Positions 1-7,307 of a stretch of 16,420 nt of DNA are shown here, one piece after another. Position 1 is the first letter of the stretch; the number at the start of each line of letters is the position of its first letter. Origin of the DNA: Wenzhouxiangella sp. (GTDB lineage: Bacteria > Pseudomonadota > Gammaproteobacteria > Xanthomonadales > Wenzhouxiangellaceae); NCBI GenBank assembly GCA_018400355.1, contig JAGYMV010000008.1:1-16420 (forward strand), read 5' to 3'. A program made the position numbers and the translations under genes. The notes under the pieces were generated by a model. That model made no database searches. It saw only the letters and a list, made by a program, of their open reading frames with translations, and had not been told where the DNA came from.

Positions 1-16
1 CACATCATTAAACCAG

Positions 17-1849
17 GTGACTGTGCAATCACCTCTTAATAAAACGCAGGGAACGATCGTTTTGATAGAGCAGGCCACACCCACACAAAACTCATTACCC
101 CTAAAGACTTCTGGCTACCAAAGCCTAGTTGACGCATTGGACTATGCGGCACAAGGGACCACGGGTTGCAATTTTTACAATGGCCGCGGAGAACTGACTC
201 GCGCCCTTCCCTATCAGCAACTGCAAGCCGAAGCGAAAGACTTGGCCAAGCGTTTACACCATCTGAATTTGGCACGCGGCACCACCGTGGCGCTGGTGGC
301 CGACACACACCCAGATTTTTTGGTGTTCTTCTTTGGCTGCCAATACGCGGGCTTGGTGCCTGTGCCGTTGCCTGCGGCGGTGCACTTGGGTGGCCGAGAG
401 GCCTTTGTCACCCACCTGCACTTGATGCTGAAAGATTGTCGCGCTGAAGTGGCCTTCGCCACACCAGACTATATCGATTTCTTGAATGATGCCATTGGCG
501 ACTTGCCCATCCAGCAAGCCGGGACACTCGAGCACTTCTTACAACTGCCACAAGCCGCCGACCTACCCGCGCCACCAAGCAGCCATGAATTGGCGTACTT
601 GCAGTACACGTCCGGCAGCACCCGTTTCCCACGGGGCACCATGATCACGCAACGCGCTGTGCTCAATAACCTGGCCGGCATCTTGCAATATGGCGTCCAA
701 ATTCGGCGTGGCGATCGGTTCATGTCTTGGCTGCCCTTCTATCACGACATGGGTTTGGTGGGTCTGATCTTGGGGCCTGTGGTCTCACAACTGTCTGTGG
801 ATTATTTGGGCACCCGCGAATTTGCCATGCGCCCACGGCTCTGGCTGAGTTTGGTCTCGCAAAACAAGGCCACCATTTCCTTTAGCCCCCCATTTGGTTA
901 TGCCCTGTGCGCAAGGCGGCTCAGAGACAGCGACTTGGCTCGCTATGATCTGGCCCACTGGCGCGTGGCCGGCGTTGGCGCTGAGATGATTCGTGCGGGC
1001 TGGCTCAATGAGTTTGCACAGCGCCTCGAGCCGGCGGGCTTCAACCGCTCAGCCTTCTTGCCGTGTTATGGCATGGCAGAGTGCTCTTTGGCGGTCTCTT
1101 TTGCCCCTCTTGGACAGGGCTTGGAAGTGGACCCCATTGACGCCGATCTCTTGGCAAAAGACAAAAAGGCACTGCCCATTGATGGCTCGGAACACACTCG
1201 ACAGGCTGAATTCGTCAACTGTGGTCGCCCACTGCCCGAATACCAAGTCGAGATCCGTGACGCAGACGGCGAGCTGGTGCCAGAGCGCCACTGCGGCGTG
1301 ATTTTTCTCAAAGGCCCCAGCATCATGGAAGGCTATGCCAACAACCCCGAGGCCACCGCAGACGCCTTGACAGGCGATGGCTGGCTCAACACTGGGGATG
1401 TGGGTTATCGCGCTGGGGACGCATTGTTCATTACAGGTCGCTCAAAGGACCTTCTGATCATCAATGGACGCAACATTTGGCCGCAAGACCTTGAGTACAT
1501 CGCCGAACAACAGCCAGAGGTCCGTCCCGAAGACGCGTCGGCTTTCTCAATCCCATCAGAAAATGGGACCGAGGTCGCTGTGTTGGTGGTTCAATGCCGC
1601 CAAACCGATGCCTTTGTCCAAGCGCAATTGGTCGAAAGACTCAAGGACCGGATTCAGACCGAATTCGGCATTGTGTGTTTGATTGAGTTGGTTCCACTGC
1701 ACACCCTGCCTCGCACATCCTCGGGCAAGCTGTCTCGGAGTGGGGCCAGACTGGACTTCTTGCAGCGCAACAATCTGAGCGAGACCGATCCATTGCCTCA
1801 GGCCCTACTCGATCGCAGCCCACACACGGCGGCGACGGAAGATGCATAA
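17..1849 (+). CDS. Fatty acyl-AMP ligase (acyl-ACP synthetase type)
   Basis: Adenylate-forming enzyme that activates a fatty acid as acyl-AMP and probably loads it onto the carrier protein encoded two genes downstream. Visible core motifs are A3 YTSGSTRFPRG (about 197-207), A5 YGMAEC (351-356), A7 GWLNTGD (455-461), A8 GRSKDLLIINGRN (474-486) and a C-terminal A10 lysine in SSGKLSR (Lys571). About 610 residues and the FFFGCQYAGLVPVPL region fit the FAAL group better than ordinary acyl-CoA ligases. The start is uncertain: GTG at 17 is used, a second GTG at 23 is possible, and the frame has no stop between the window edge and 17, so the gene could begin further left. In Caulobacter a comparable synthetase sits with cerR, acp and spt and is needed for ceramide synthesis. 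The exact acyl substrate cannot be read from sequence. Confidence 0.88.
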   Translation: MTVQSPLNKTQGTIVLIEQATPTQNSLPLKTSGYQSLVDALDYAAQGTTGCNFYNGRGELTRALPYQQLQAEAKDLAKRLHHLNLARGTTVALVADTHPDFLVFFFGCQYAGLVPVPLPAAVHLGGREAFVTHLHLMLKDCRAEVAFATPDYIDFLNDAIGDLPIQQAGTLEHFLQLPQAADLPAPPSSHELAYLQYTSGSTRFPRGTMITQRAVLNNLAGILQYGVQIRRGDRFMSWLPFYHDMGLVGLILGPVVSQLSVDYLGTREFAMRPRLWLSLVSQNKATISFSPPFGYALCARRLRDSDLARYDLAHWRVAGVGAEMIRAGWLNEFAQRLEPAGFNRSAFLPCYGMAECSLAVSFAPLGQGLEVDPIDADLLAKDKKALPIDGSEHTRQAEFVNCGRPLPEYQVEIRDADGELVPERHCGVIFLKGPSIMEGYANNPEATADALTGDGWLNTGDVGYRAGDALFITGRSKDLLIINGRNIWPQDLEYIAEQQPEVRPEDASAFSIPSENGTEVAVLVVQCRQTDAFVQAQLVERLKDRIQTEFGIVCLIELVPLHTLPRTSSGKLSRSGARLDFLQRNNLSETDPLPQALLDRSPHTAATEDA

Positions 1850-1855
1850 CGGGTA

Positions 1856-2800
1856 TTGACGGCAGTGGCCACCTTTGCGGTCACTGGCGCCACGGGCTTT
1901 ATCGGTCGCGCACTCACCGAGGCCTTGTTGTCGCGTGGTCATCAGGTTCGTGCACTCACAAGACACCCCACCCCAGGCTTTTCTCCTTTAATCACGCCCA
2001 TCCTTGGGACACTTGAGGACAGAGCCAGTCTAGCGACCCTCGTCCAAGGTGTAGATGGCGTCATCCATTTGGCCGGATTGACCGCGGCACTCAATCGGAA
2101 CGCCTACTTTAAAACCAATGCCGCTGGAACGGCACACCTCTTGGCCGCACTCGAAAAACAAAACCATCAAACGCCATTGGTGCATGTCTCAAGCCTGGCG
2201 GCCCGGGAACCCAGCCTTTCGGACTATTCGGCGAGCAAGCGCGCGGGAGAGACCCTGGTCCAATCCGCCACTGTGCCTTGGGCCATTATCCGCCCACCCG
2301 CCGTTTATGGCCCTGGAGATGCCGCTTTGGCCCCACTGTGGTCCTTGGTGAGAAAAGGCGTGATACCCGCGATTGGGCCGCCACAGGCGCGCTTTTCCTT
2401 GATTTATGTGGACGATCTGGCCCAGGCCATTGTTCGCGTCGCTGAGCTTTTGGCCCAGGGTGAGACAGATGAGCCATCGTGTCAGCATCAGCTGATCGAG
2501 ATCGATGATCAATTCATAGGCGCGCTTGGGCGGGGCTATGGCTGGGACGATATCGCGACCACAGCAGAGATCGTTTTTGGAAAACGCCCCAAAAGGATTG
2601 CTGTCCCGAGGCATGTGCTCAGCTCGCTGGCGCTTGTCTCTCAAGGCATCGGGGCTTTCAGACAAATGCCTGCTGTTTTTAACCTCGGTAAGGCCCGTGA
2701 GTTATCCCACCCCGATTGGGTGGCCAACACCCCGGCCAATTGGACCCATATGGGATGGTCATCTTGTCGACAACTGCGTGATACCCTTGCATACTTATAA
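1856..2800 (+). CDS. cerR: NAD(P)-dependent epimerase-like reductase, probable ceramide reductase (CerR-like)
   Basis: Extended short-chain dehydrogenase/reductase of 314 residues. It shows an N-terminal Rossmann motif TGATGFIG (10-17), the catalytic serine region HVSSLAA (Ser112/113) and the YxxxK pair in DYSASKRAGE (Tyr124, Lys128), followed by the RPPAVYGPGD segment typical of the family. By position between a FAAL and an ACP-Spt pair it matches Caulobacter CerR, which reduces the 3-keto group of the sphingoid backbone; that role is inferred from context, since family members act on many substrates. The start is a weak choice: TTG at 1856, seven bases after the upstream stop, or GTG at 1865. 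No methionine codon occurs early in the frame. The gene ends 25 bases before the ACP start. Confidence 0.82.
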   Translation: MTAVATFAVTGATGFIGRALTEALLSRGHQVRALTRHPTPGFSPLITPILGTLEDRASLATLVQGVDGVIHLAGLTAALNRNAYFKTNAAGTAHLLAALEKQNHQTPLVHVSSLAAREPSLSDYSASKRAGETLVQSATVPWAIIRPPAVYGPGDAALAPLWSLVRKGVIPAIGPPQARFSLIYVDDLAQAIVRVAELLAQGETDEPSCQHQLIEIDDQFIGALGRGYGWDDIATTAEIVFGKRPKRIAVPRHVLSSLALVSQGIGAFRQMPAVFNLGKARELSHPDWVANTPANWTHMGWSSCRQLRDTLAYL

Positions 2801-2825
2801 CTTTCCAGCTGACGTGGACCAAGGC

Positions 2826-3095
2826 ATGGGTGATATTCAAGATCAGGTAAACGAGGCCATCACGCAGGCGCTTGTCGCGACCGCGCCAGACCGTGTTGGA
2901 CTGGATAGAGACATGCCCTTGAGCACAGCCGCTGGGCTGGACTCTGTCCAAATCATGAACTTGGTCATGGAGATTGAGGACACACTCGATATCTCCGTAC
3001 CCGTCGATGTGCTGGCCGACACCCATACGCTCAATGAGTTGGCCCAAGAATTGACCAAGATGGTCCAATCCAAAGCAGGTGGTACTTCAGTATGA
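2826..3095 (+). CDS. Acyl carrier protein (dedicated to the sphingolipid locus)
   Basis: Small 89-residue carrier protein. The phosphopantetheine site is Ser40 in AGLDSVQIMNLVMEIED, followed by the helix region DISVPVDVLADTHTLNELAQ typical of ACPs. It probably receives acyl groups from the upstream FAAL and presents them to the Spt-like enzyme, as proposed for the Caulobacter ACP of the same locus. The reading frame is open far upstream (to 2526), but that part overlaps the reductase gene in another frame and has no ACP character, so it is not coding. ATG 2826 gives the usual ACP length; an in-frame GTG at 2814 is an alternative, and neither has a well-spaced ribosome binding site. The stop overlaps the next start as ATGA. 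Confidence 0.9.
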   Translation: MGDIQDQVNEAITQALVATAPDRVGLDRDMPLSTAAGLDSVQIMNLVMEIEDTLDISVPVDVLADTHTLNELAQELTKMVQSKAGGTSV

Positions 3096-4297
3096 GCCTA
3101 TTCGATAAATTTGAGCTATTGGCCCAGTCCAGGCGTGCACTGGCCAGCGATGGACCCCCGCCCGTTGCCACCCCATTTGACCGTGTGCTCTCAGCCACAC
3201 GCGGTGTGATCAATGGCCAAGAGGTGTTGCTGGCAGGCACCAACAATTATTTGGGTCTGACCTTCCACCCCGAAGTCATCGAAAAAGCCAAAGCTGCATT
3301 AGATGAGCTGGGCAGTGGCACCACAGGGTCGCGTATGGCCAATGGCAGCTACGCCAGTCACGATGCGTTGGAAAAAGAATTGGCTGGGGCTTTTGGTTGG
3401 CCATCGGCCATGGTGTTTTCTACCGGTTACCAAGCCAACGTGGGTGTGATGTCTTCGGTGGTCGGCCAAGGGGAAACCTTACTCATCGATGCCGATAGTC
3501 ACGCCAGTATTTATGATGGGTGTCGCATGAGCAAGGCCCAAACGCTCACCTTCCGACACAATGACCCAGAAAACCTCGATCGCAAACTCGAGCGACTCGG
3601 CGAGGACGCCAAAAAAACACTGGTGGTGGTGGAAGGCCTTTATTCTATGTTGGGCGATCAGCCCCCTTTACAAGAATTTGTGGATGTAAAAAACAAGCAT
3701 GGTGCTTGGCTGTTGGTGGATGAAGCACACTCTTTTGGTGTCTTCGGTGACAAAGGCTTGGGCTTAACTGAGGCCATGGGGCTTTTGGATGAAGTTGACT
3801 TTGTGGTCGGCACGTTCTCCAAGAGCTTGGCTGGGATTGGTGGATTTTGTGTGAGCCCACACGCTGAGCTGGAGTTACTGCGCTTGGCCAGTCGTCCCTA
3901 TATCTTCACAGCCTCACCGTCTCCTGCGATCATCGCCGGAACCCGGCAAGCCTTATCGCTTGTCCTGTCTGGCCAACACTTACGCCAGCAGCTCAAACGG
4001 AACATGGACAGGCTCTATGAGGGCGCCAGAGCGGCCGGCTTTGAGCTGGGCAGCGAACAACCCGGACCGGTGGCGGCACTGATCTTGCCCAACCGAGAAA
4101 CTGCTTTGGATCACTGGCACCAACTGCTCGATCAAGGCGTGTATGCCAATTTGATGATTCCGCCGGCGACACCCAACGGACTATGTCTGTTGCGTCTGTC
4201 CTTGTCTGCCGCTCACACCGACGCCGACATTGACCACATTTTATCGGCCCTTCAAGGGATTCGGCAGCAACACACCAACCAGGTGGCAGAGGCTTAA
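3092..4297 (+). CDS. spt: Serine palmitoyltransferase-like alpha-oxoamine synthase
   Basis: PLP enzyme of the alpha-oxoamine synthase family, 401 residues, cytoplasmic. It is expected to condense L-serine with an acyl thioester to 3-ketosphinganine and CO2. The PLP lysine is Lys244 in GTFSKSLAGIGGF; Asp210 and His213 (VDEAHSFG) contact the cofactor, and His137 (DADSHAS) corresponds to the histidine stacked on PLP. The segment TGSRMANGSYASHDALEKEL (79-98) has the NG-(S/T)-Y form seen in serine palmitoyltransferases rather than the SG form of BioF and Kbl. The start ATG overlaps the ACP stop (ATGA at 3092-3095), implying coupled translation and stoichiometric supply of ACP. BioF is the main alternative, but no biotin gene is nearby and the FAAL-CerR-ACP context argues against it. 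Confidence 0.87.
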   Translation: MSLFDKFELLAQSRRALASDGPPPVATPFDRVLSATRGVINGQEVLLAGTNNYLGLTFHPEVIEKAKAALDELGSGTTGSRMANGSYASHDALEKELAGAFGWPSAMVFSTGYQANVGVMSSVVGQGETLLIDADSHASIYDGCRMSKAQTLTFRHNDPENLDRKLERLGEDAKKTLVVVEGLYSMLGDQPPLQEFVDVKNKHGAWLLVDEAHSFGVFGDKGLGLTEAMGLLDEVDFVVGTFSKSLAGIGGFCVSPHAELELLRLASRPYIFTASPSPAIIAGTRQALSLVLSGQHLRQQLKRNMDRLYEGARAAGFELGSEQPGPVAALILPNRETALDHWHQLLDQGVYANLMIPPATPNGLCLLRLSLSAAHTDADIDHILSALQGIRQQHTNQVAEA

Positions 4298-4308
4298 TGG
4301 CTGGGCTC

Positions 4309-4329
4309 GGGAAGGTATAATGATCGGTT
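4309..4329 (+). promoter_or_regulatory. Possible internal promoter (perfect TATAAT) before the desaturase gene
   Basis: A perfect -10 hexamer TATAAT lies at 4316-4321, only eight bases before the annotated ATG at 4330. The best -35 candidate is TTAATG at 4294-4299 (16-base spacer, 3 of 6 matches), which is weak. If active, transcription would start at or next to the ATG, giving a leaderless or nearly leaderless mRNA. GGGAAGG at 4309-4315 could instead be a ribosome binding site spaced 14 bases from the ATG. The 32-base gap is the longest in the locus. Confidence 0.35.
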
Positions 4330-5442
4330 ATGAACACAAGCCATGACACACACACGCTGATGCATCAATGCATGAGTCCAGAAGAAGAAAAACTCTGGAT
4401 TAGAGAGGCTCACGCACAGGTCAAGGACCTCTTTGGGCACCGAGCCGGGCTTTACTGGTCTGATCTATTGATCACGGCCCTGATCGCTTGGGTTGCGACT
4501 GTTGTTTATTTCACTGCCGGATTGGGCTCAGGCGTTCAGTGGGTTGCCATGGCTGTGGCCGCTGTGGCCTTCTATCGCGGGGGCACATTCATGCACGAAA
4601 TCATCCACATGCCACGCGCTGAGTTGCGGGGGTTTAAATGGATGTGGAACGCACTATTTGGTGTCCCGTTGCTCCTGCCATGGATCATGTACCGAAACCA
4701 CATCGAGCACCACAGCAGGGCCCACTTTGGCACCCCCCGCGATGGCGAGTATTACCCCTTGGCTGCAGCACCACTGTATGAGACAGGCATCTATCTGATC
4801 AAGCTGCCCTTCTTGTCTTTGTTGGCGCTGGCCCGTTTTGGCTTTTTGGCGCCACTGTCTTATTTGTACCGACCCTTGCGAGACTGGGTATTGAGTCACG
4901 CCAGCGCCTATGCCTCCAACCCCTACTACGTCAAACGCTTCCCAGACAAAGAATTGCCCACGCTCAGCCGAGTCGAATGGGTCTGTTTTGGGTGGGTACT
5001 CGTTTGGGTCTTGGCCACCATCTTCGGCCCAGTCACTTTGCTCCATTGGGGCATGGCTTGGGCGCTGCACACACTCACGCTGACCTTGAACTGGATCAGA
5101 AACTTGGCCGCCCACAGCTACAGCAACCGTGGTCAGACCATGAGCCACTTGGCTCAGCTGGAGGATTCTGTGAACTTGGTTGGGCAAACCTGGCTCACCG
5201 TTTGGCTGTTCCCGGTGGGTCTCCGCTATCACGCCCTGCATCACCTATTCCCCGGCCTTCCTTACCACAATCTGGGCCAAGCCCATCGACGCTTAATGGC
5301 GCATTTCGGTGAACCGTCGCCCTACGCCCTGGCCAACCACCACAACTTCTTTCGTGTCGTTGGAGATCTACTCAAAAGCGCCAAACAAACACCCGCTGAG
5401 CATTCTGCCATTCCAACGTGGCGTGCTGAGCACCTAAAATAA
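4330..5442 (+). CDS. Membrane di-iron fatty acid desaturase/hydroxylase family protein
   Basis: Integral membrane enzyme of 370 residues with the histidine clusters of the fatty acid desaturase superfamily: HEIIH (89-93), HIEHH (124-128) and HALHH (301-305), plus His262 in NLAAH. Hydrophobic segments at about 45-82, 108-120, 155-178, 215-252 and 283-298 surround them. These histidines would bind two irons that activate oxygen to desaturate or hydroxylate an acyl chain. In this locus a likely substrate is the sphingoid base or the N-acyl chain, but the sequence alone does not fix substrate or position, and ordinary acyl-lipid desaturation remains possible. An alternative start at Met15 (4372) would remove a short hydrophilic leader. 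The gene lies 32 bases after spt, behind a possible promoter. Confidence 0.85.
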   Translation: MNTSHDTHTLMHQCMSPEEEKLWIREAHAQVKDLFGHRAGLYWSDLLITALIAWVATVVYFTAGLGSGVQWVAMAVAAVAFYRGGTFMHEIIHMPRAELRGFKWMWNALFGVPLLLPWIMYRNHIEHHSRAHFGTPRDGEYYPLAAAPLYETGIYLIKLPFLSLLALARFGFLAPLSYLYRPLRDWVLSHASAYASNPYYVKRFPDKELPTLSRVEWVCFGWVLVWVLATIFGPVTLLHWGMAWALHTLTLTLNWIRNLAAHSYSNRGQTMSHLAQLEDSVNLVGQTWLTVWLFPVGLRYHALHHLFPGLPYHNLGQAHRRLMAHFGEPSPYALANHHNFFRVVGDLLKSAKQTPAEHSAIPTWRAEHLK

Positions 5443-5454
5443 TCGGGCTTTAAA

Positions 5455-6429
5455 GTGAGTCAGCTCGGACCCGTCCGCCCCGAACGTTGCCTTTTCTTAG
5501 TCAACCCGCTGAGCTTTCGACTGTCTTTACCAGGCGCATTCGCTCGGCTCAGACACCACGCTCAAAGCCTTGGGCTTGAGCCTCATGTGGTTTATGGCCC
5601 CCAAGAAATCGAGCCTTTGCTCAGCACCGCACTGGCCTCTGGTCTCGATTTGATCATCATTGTCGGCGGCGATGGCACCTTGCAGGGCACGGTGTCTGTC
5701 CTTGCCACCACCCATCCGCACATTGATGCACCCCCCATTTTGATGCTTGGCGGGGGACGCACCAATTACACGGCCGCGCATCTGGGCACACAAGGACGCC
5801 CAGCGGCCATGCTGGAGCGGGCACTGACCCGACCCGACTCCTTCGACATCATTTCTAAGGCCACGCTTGAGATCACACAGGCCGACCACCCTGCCATCTA
5901 TGGGTTCTTTGTGGGGGGTGCTCTGGTTGATTATGTCATCAGAGACTGCCACCGCTACCGCGCATCGGGCAGAGGCCGCATTCGACAAGGTCGCTACTCG
6001 ACCATCTGGCGGGTCGTTCAGCTGGGGCTTTTGGGTTTGCTTCGGCAAGTACACTACCGATCCACTGACATGTCGTTTGAATCAAATGAACTTGGGCGCA
6101 TGCAAGGAAAGACGCGCTTGCTGGTGGCGACCACACTCGATGAGTCTCAAGTGACCGTGCACCCTTATTTGCCCGTTGGAGAGGGTCCTGTCAAAATCAC
6201 CGCCGTGTTGAGATCGGCACGGGGATTTTGGCGCCAACTTCCAGCACTGCTTCGAGGAAAAATGCGTTCTGGCCTGAACATTGAGACAGGCTATTTCTCA
6301 GGACACAGCCACCAAGTCGATATCACAGGTCTTGAAAGCATCTGTGTCGATGGGCAAGAGTATGAGCTCAACCCCAATCATCAAACCACCATTGGTGCCG
6401 GACCCACCTACCGGTTCTTAAGCCTATGA
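5455..6429 (+). CDS. Lipid kinase of the diacylglycerol/sphingosine/ceramide kinase fold
   Basis: Soluble or peripheral kinase of 324 residues. It has the beta-strand and NP motif LFLVNPLSF (13-21) and the nucleotide-binding GGDGTLQG (71-78) of the DAGK catalytic fold, and a C-terminal beta domain with VDGQEYEL typical of YegS/DgkB-type proteins. It is expected to phosphorylate a lipid hydroxyl using ATP. In Caulobacter a kinase of this type next to spt (CpgB) makes ceramide 1-phosphate, so a ceramide or sphingoid kinase is the best contextual guess; a diacylglycerol kinase is the alternative. The second family motif, usually P-x-GT-x-ND, appears here as GGGRTNYTAA, a notable divergence. GTG 5455 is the only start after an in-frame stop at 5440 and has a poor ribosome binding site. 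Its stop overlaps the next start (ATGA at 6426). Confidence 0.83.
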   Translation: MSQLGPVRPERCLFLVNPLSFRLSLPGAFARLRHHAQSLGLEPHVVYGPQEIEPLLSTALASGLDLIIIVGGDGTLQGTVSVLATTHPHIDAPPILMLGGGRTNYTAAHLGTQGRPAAMLERALTRPDSFDIISKATLEITQADHPAIYGFFVGGALVDYVIRDCHRYRASGRGRIRQGRYSTIWRVVQLGLLGLLRQVHYRSTDMSFESNELGRMQGKTRLLVATTLDESQVTVHPYLPVGEGPVKITAVLRSARGFWRQLPALLRGKMRSGLNIETGYFSGHSHQVDITGLESICVDGQEYELNPNHQTTIGAGPTYRFLSL

Positions 6430-7307
6430 GTGACCTTTCGACACTTGTTCAGGCCACGCAGGCGCCACAGCCAAGCGATGCTCAGCTGGCCCCTCTAATC
6501 GCAGGCATCGAAACACGCTTTGGAGACAATCTCGCCGCTATTTTGTTTTATGGCTCTTGCCGTTCCACACCAGCGGTCACCGAAGGCTTGATTGATTTGC
6601 TCGTCTTGGTGGATGACTATCACAAAGCCCATACCAGCGCGCTTGCGGCCCGCCTCAATGGCTGGCTACCACCCAATGTGTATTTTTTCGAGGCTGAGGG
6701 GTTGCAGTGCAAATATGCCGTGATCAGCATGGCACAGTTTCGCTCAAAAATGCACAGCCGGATTGACCACTACTTTTGGGCGCGGTTTGCGCAACCATTC
6801 ACGCCAGTCCACACTCGCTCAGACGACATCAAACAAAGCTTGGTCGCAAACCAAGTGCAAGCCTTAAAAACTTTCTACACCAATCTGGTGGCGATTGAAG
6901 GTGCGCCGGCCGATTCACAACGGTTTTGGTCGGCTGGATTACAAAAAACCTATGCCTGTGATCTGCGGCCTGAAAGCCCCGCCCACAGCCAAACCGTGAT
7001 CGCCAGAGCCCCGGAGTTTTGGGGCAATGTCACCGATGCCTTGCAGCAAGAATGTCCAGAGAGTCACATCAACACCAGCCCGCGGCGAATCGACTGGAGA
7101 ATACGTCGCGTGGTCGGCAAGGCGTTGAATCTTGCCCGCTTGCTCAAGGCAGCTGGCACCTTCAGCAATGGCATTGATTATCTGGCTTGGAAAGTCGAGC
7201 GCCACAGCGGCGTAAAAGTAGAGACCTCGCCTTGGATGCGTCGTCACCCCAGATTGGGTGGATTGAGACTGGCCTTTGGGCTCTGGCGCCAAGGGGGATT
7301 TCGATGA
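6426..7307 (+). CDS. Tam41/MMP37-like nucleotidyltransferase, possible CTP:lipid-phosphate cytidylyltransferase
   Basis: A 293-residue protein without signal peptide or clear membrane span. Residues 31-63 carry a nucleotidyltransferase-like motif, FYGS (41-44) followed by LIDLLVLVDD (55-64). This resembles the GS...(M/V)(I/V/L)D-hydrophobic-hydrophobic pattern of mitochondrial Tam41, a CTP:phosphatidate cytidylyltransferase. Further agreement is NVYFFEAEG (84-92), KYAVIS (96-101) and the segment FWARFAQPFTPVH (117-129), which parallel the VYFN, KYGVIS and LY-AGR-hKPV segments of Tam41. The match is from memory of the family, not a database search. Overlaps of ATGA type join it to the kinase before and the ABC transporter after. 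The inferred role is to activate the kinase product as a CDP-lipid. The C-terminal DYLAWKVERHSGV...RRHPRL segment is basic and could contact membrane. If the match fails, this is an uncharacterised nucleotidyltransferase-fold protein. Confidence 0.62.
   Translation: MSDLSTLVQATQAPQPSDAQLAPLIAGIETRFGDNLAAILFYGSCRSTPAVTEGLIDLLVLVDDYHKAHTSALAARLNGWLPPNVYFFEAEGLQCKYAVISMAQFRSKMHSRIDHYFWARFAQPFTPVHTRSDDIKQSLVANQVQALKTFYTNLVAIEGAPADSQRFWSAGLQKTYACDLRPESPAHSQTVIARAPEFWGNVTDALQQECPESHINTSPRRIDWRIRRVVGKALNLARLLKAAGTFSNGIDYLAWKVERHSGVKVETSPWMRRHPRLGGLRLAFGLWRQGGFR

Noticed and set aside
2189..2665. 158-codon open frame on the - strand
   Set aside because: It is antisense to the reductase gene and has low-complexity, unstructured content; a shadow frame.
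2526..2825. Upstream in-frame extension of the ACP reading frame (100 codons)
   Set aside because: It overlaps the well-supported reductase gene in another frame and shows no ACP-like sequence; ATG 2826 gives normal ACP length.
3092..4297. 8-amino-7-oxononanoate synthase (BioF) or Kbl for the alpha-oxoamine synthase
   Set aside because: No biotin or threonine catabolism genes are near, the NGSY motif is Spt-like, and an ACP and CerR-like gene precede it.
4654..5244. 196-codon open frame on the - strand
   Set aside because: It is antisense to the desaturase with its clear histidine boxes and encodes no recognisable motif; a shadow frame.
7187..7303. 39-codon N-terminal extension of the ABC transporter frame
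   Set aside because: It lies wholly inside the Tam41-like gene; ATG 7304 has a good ribosome binding site and an ATGA overlap with the upstream stop.
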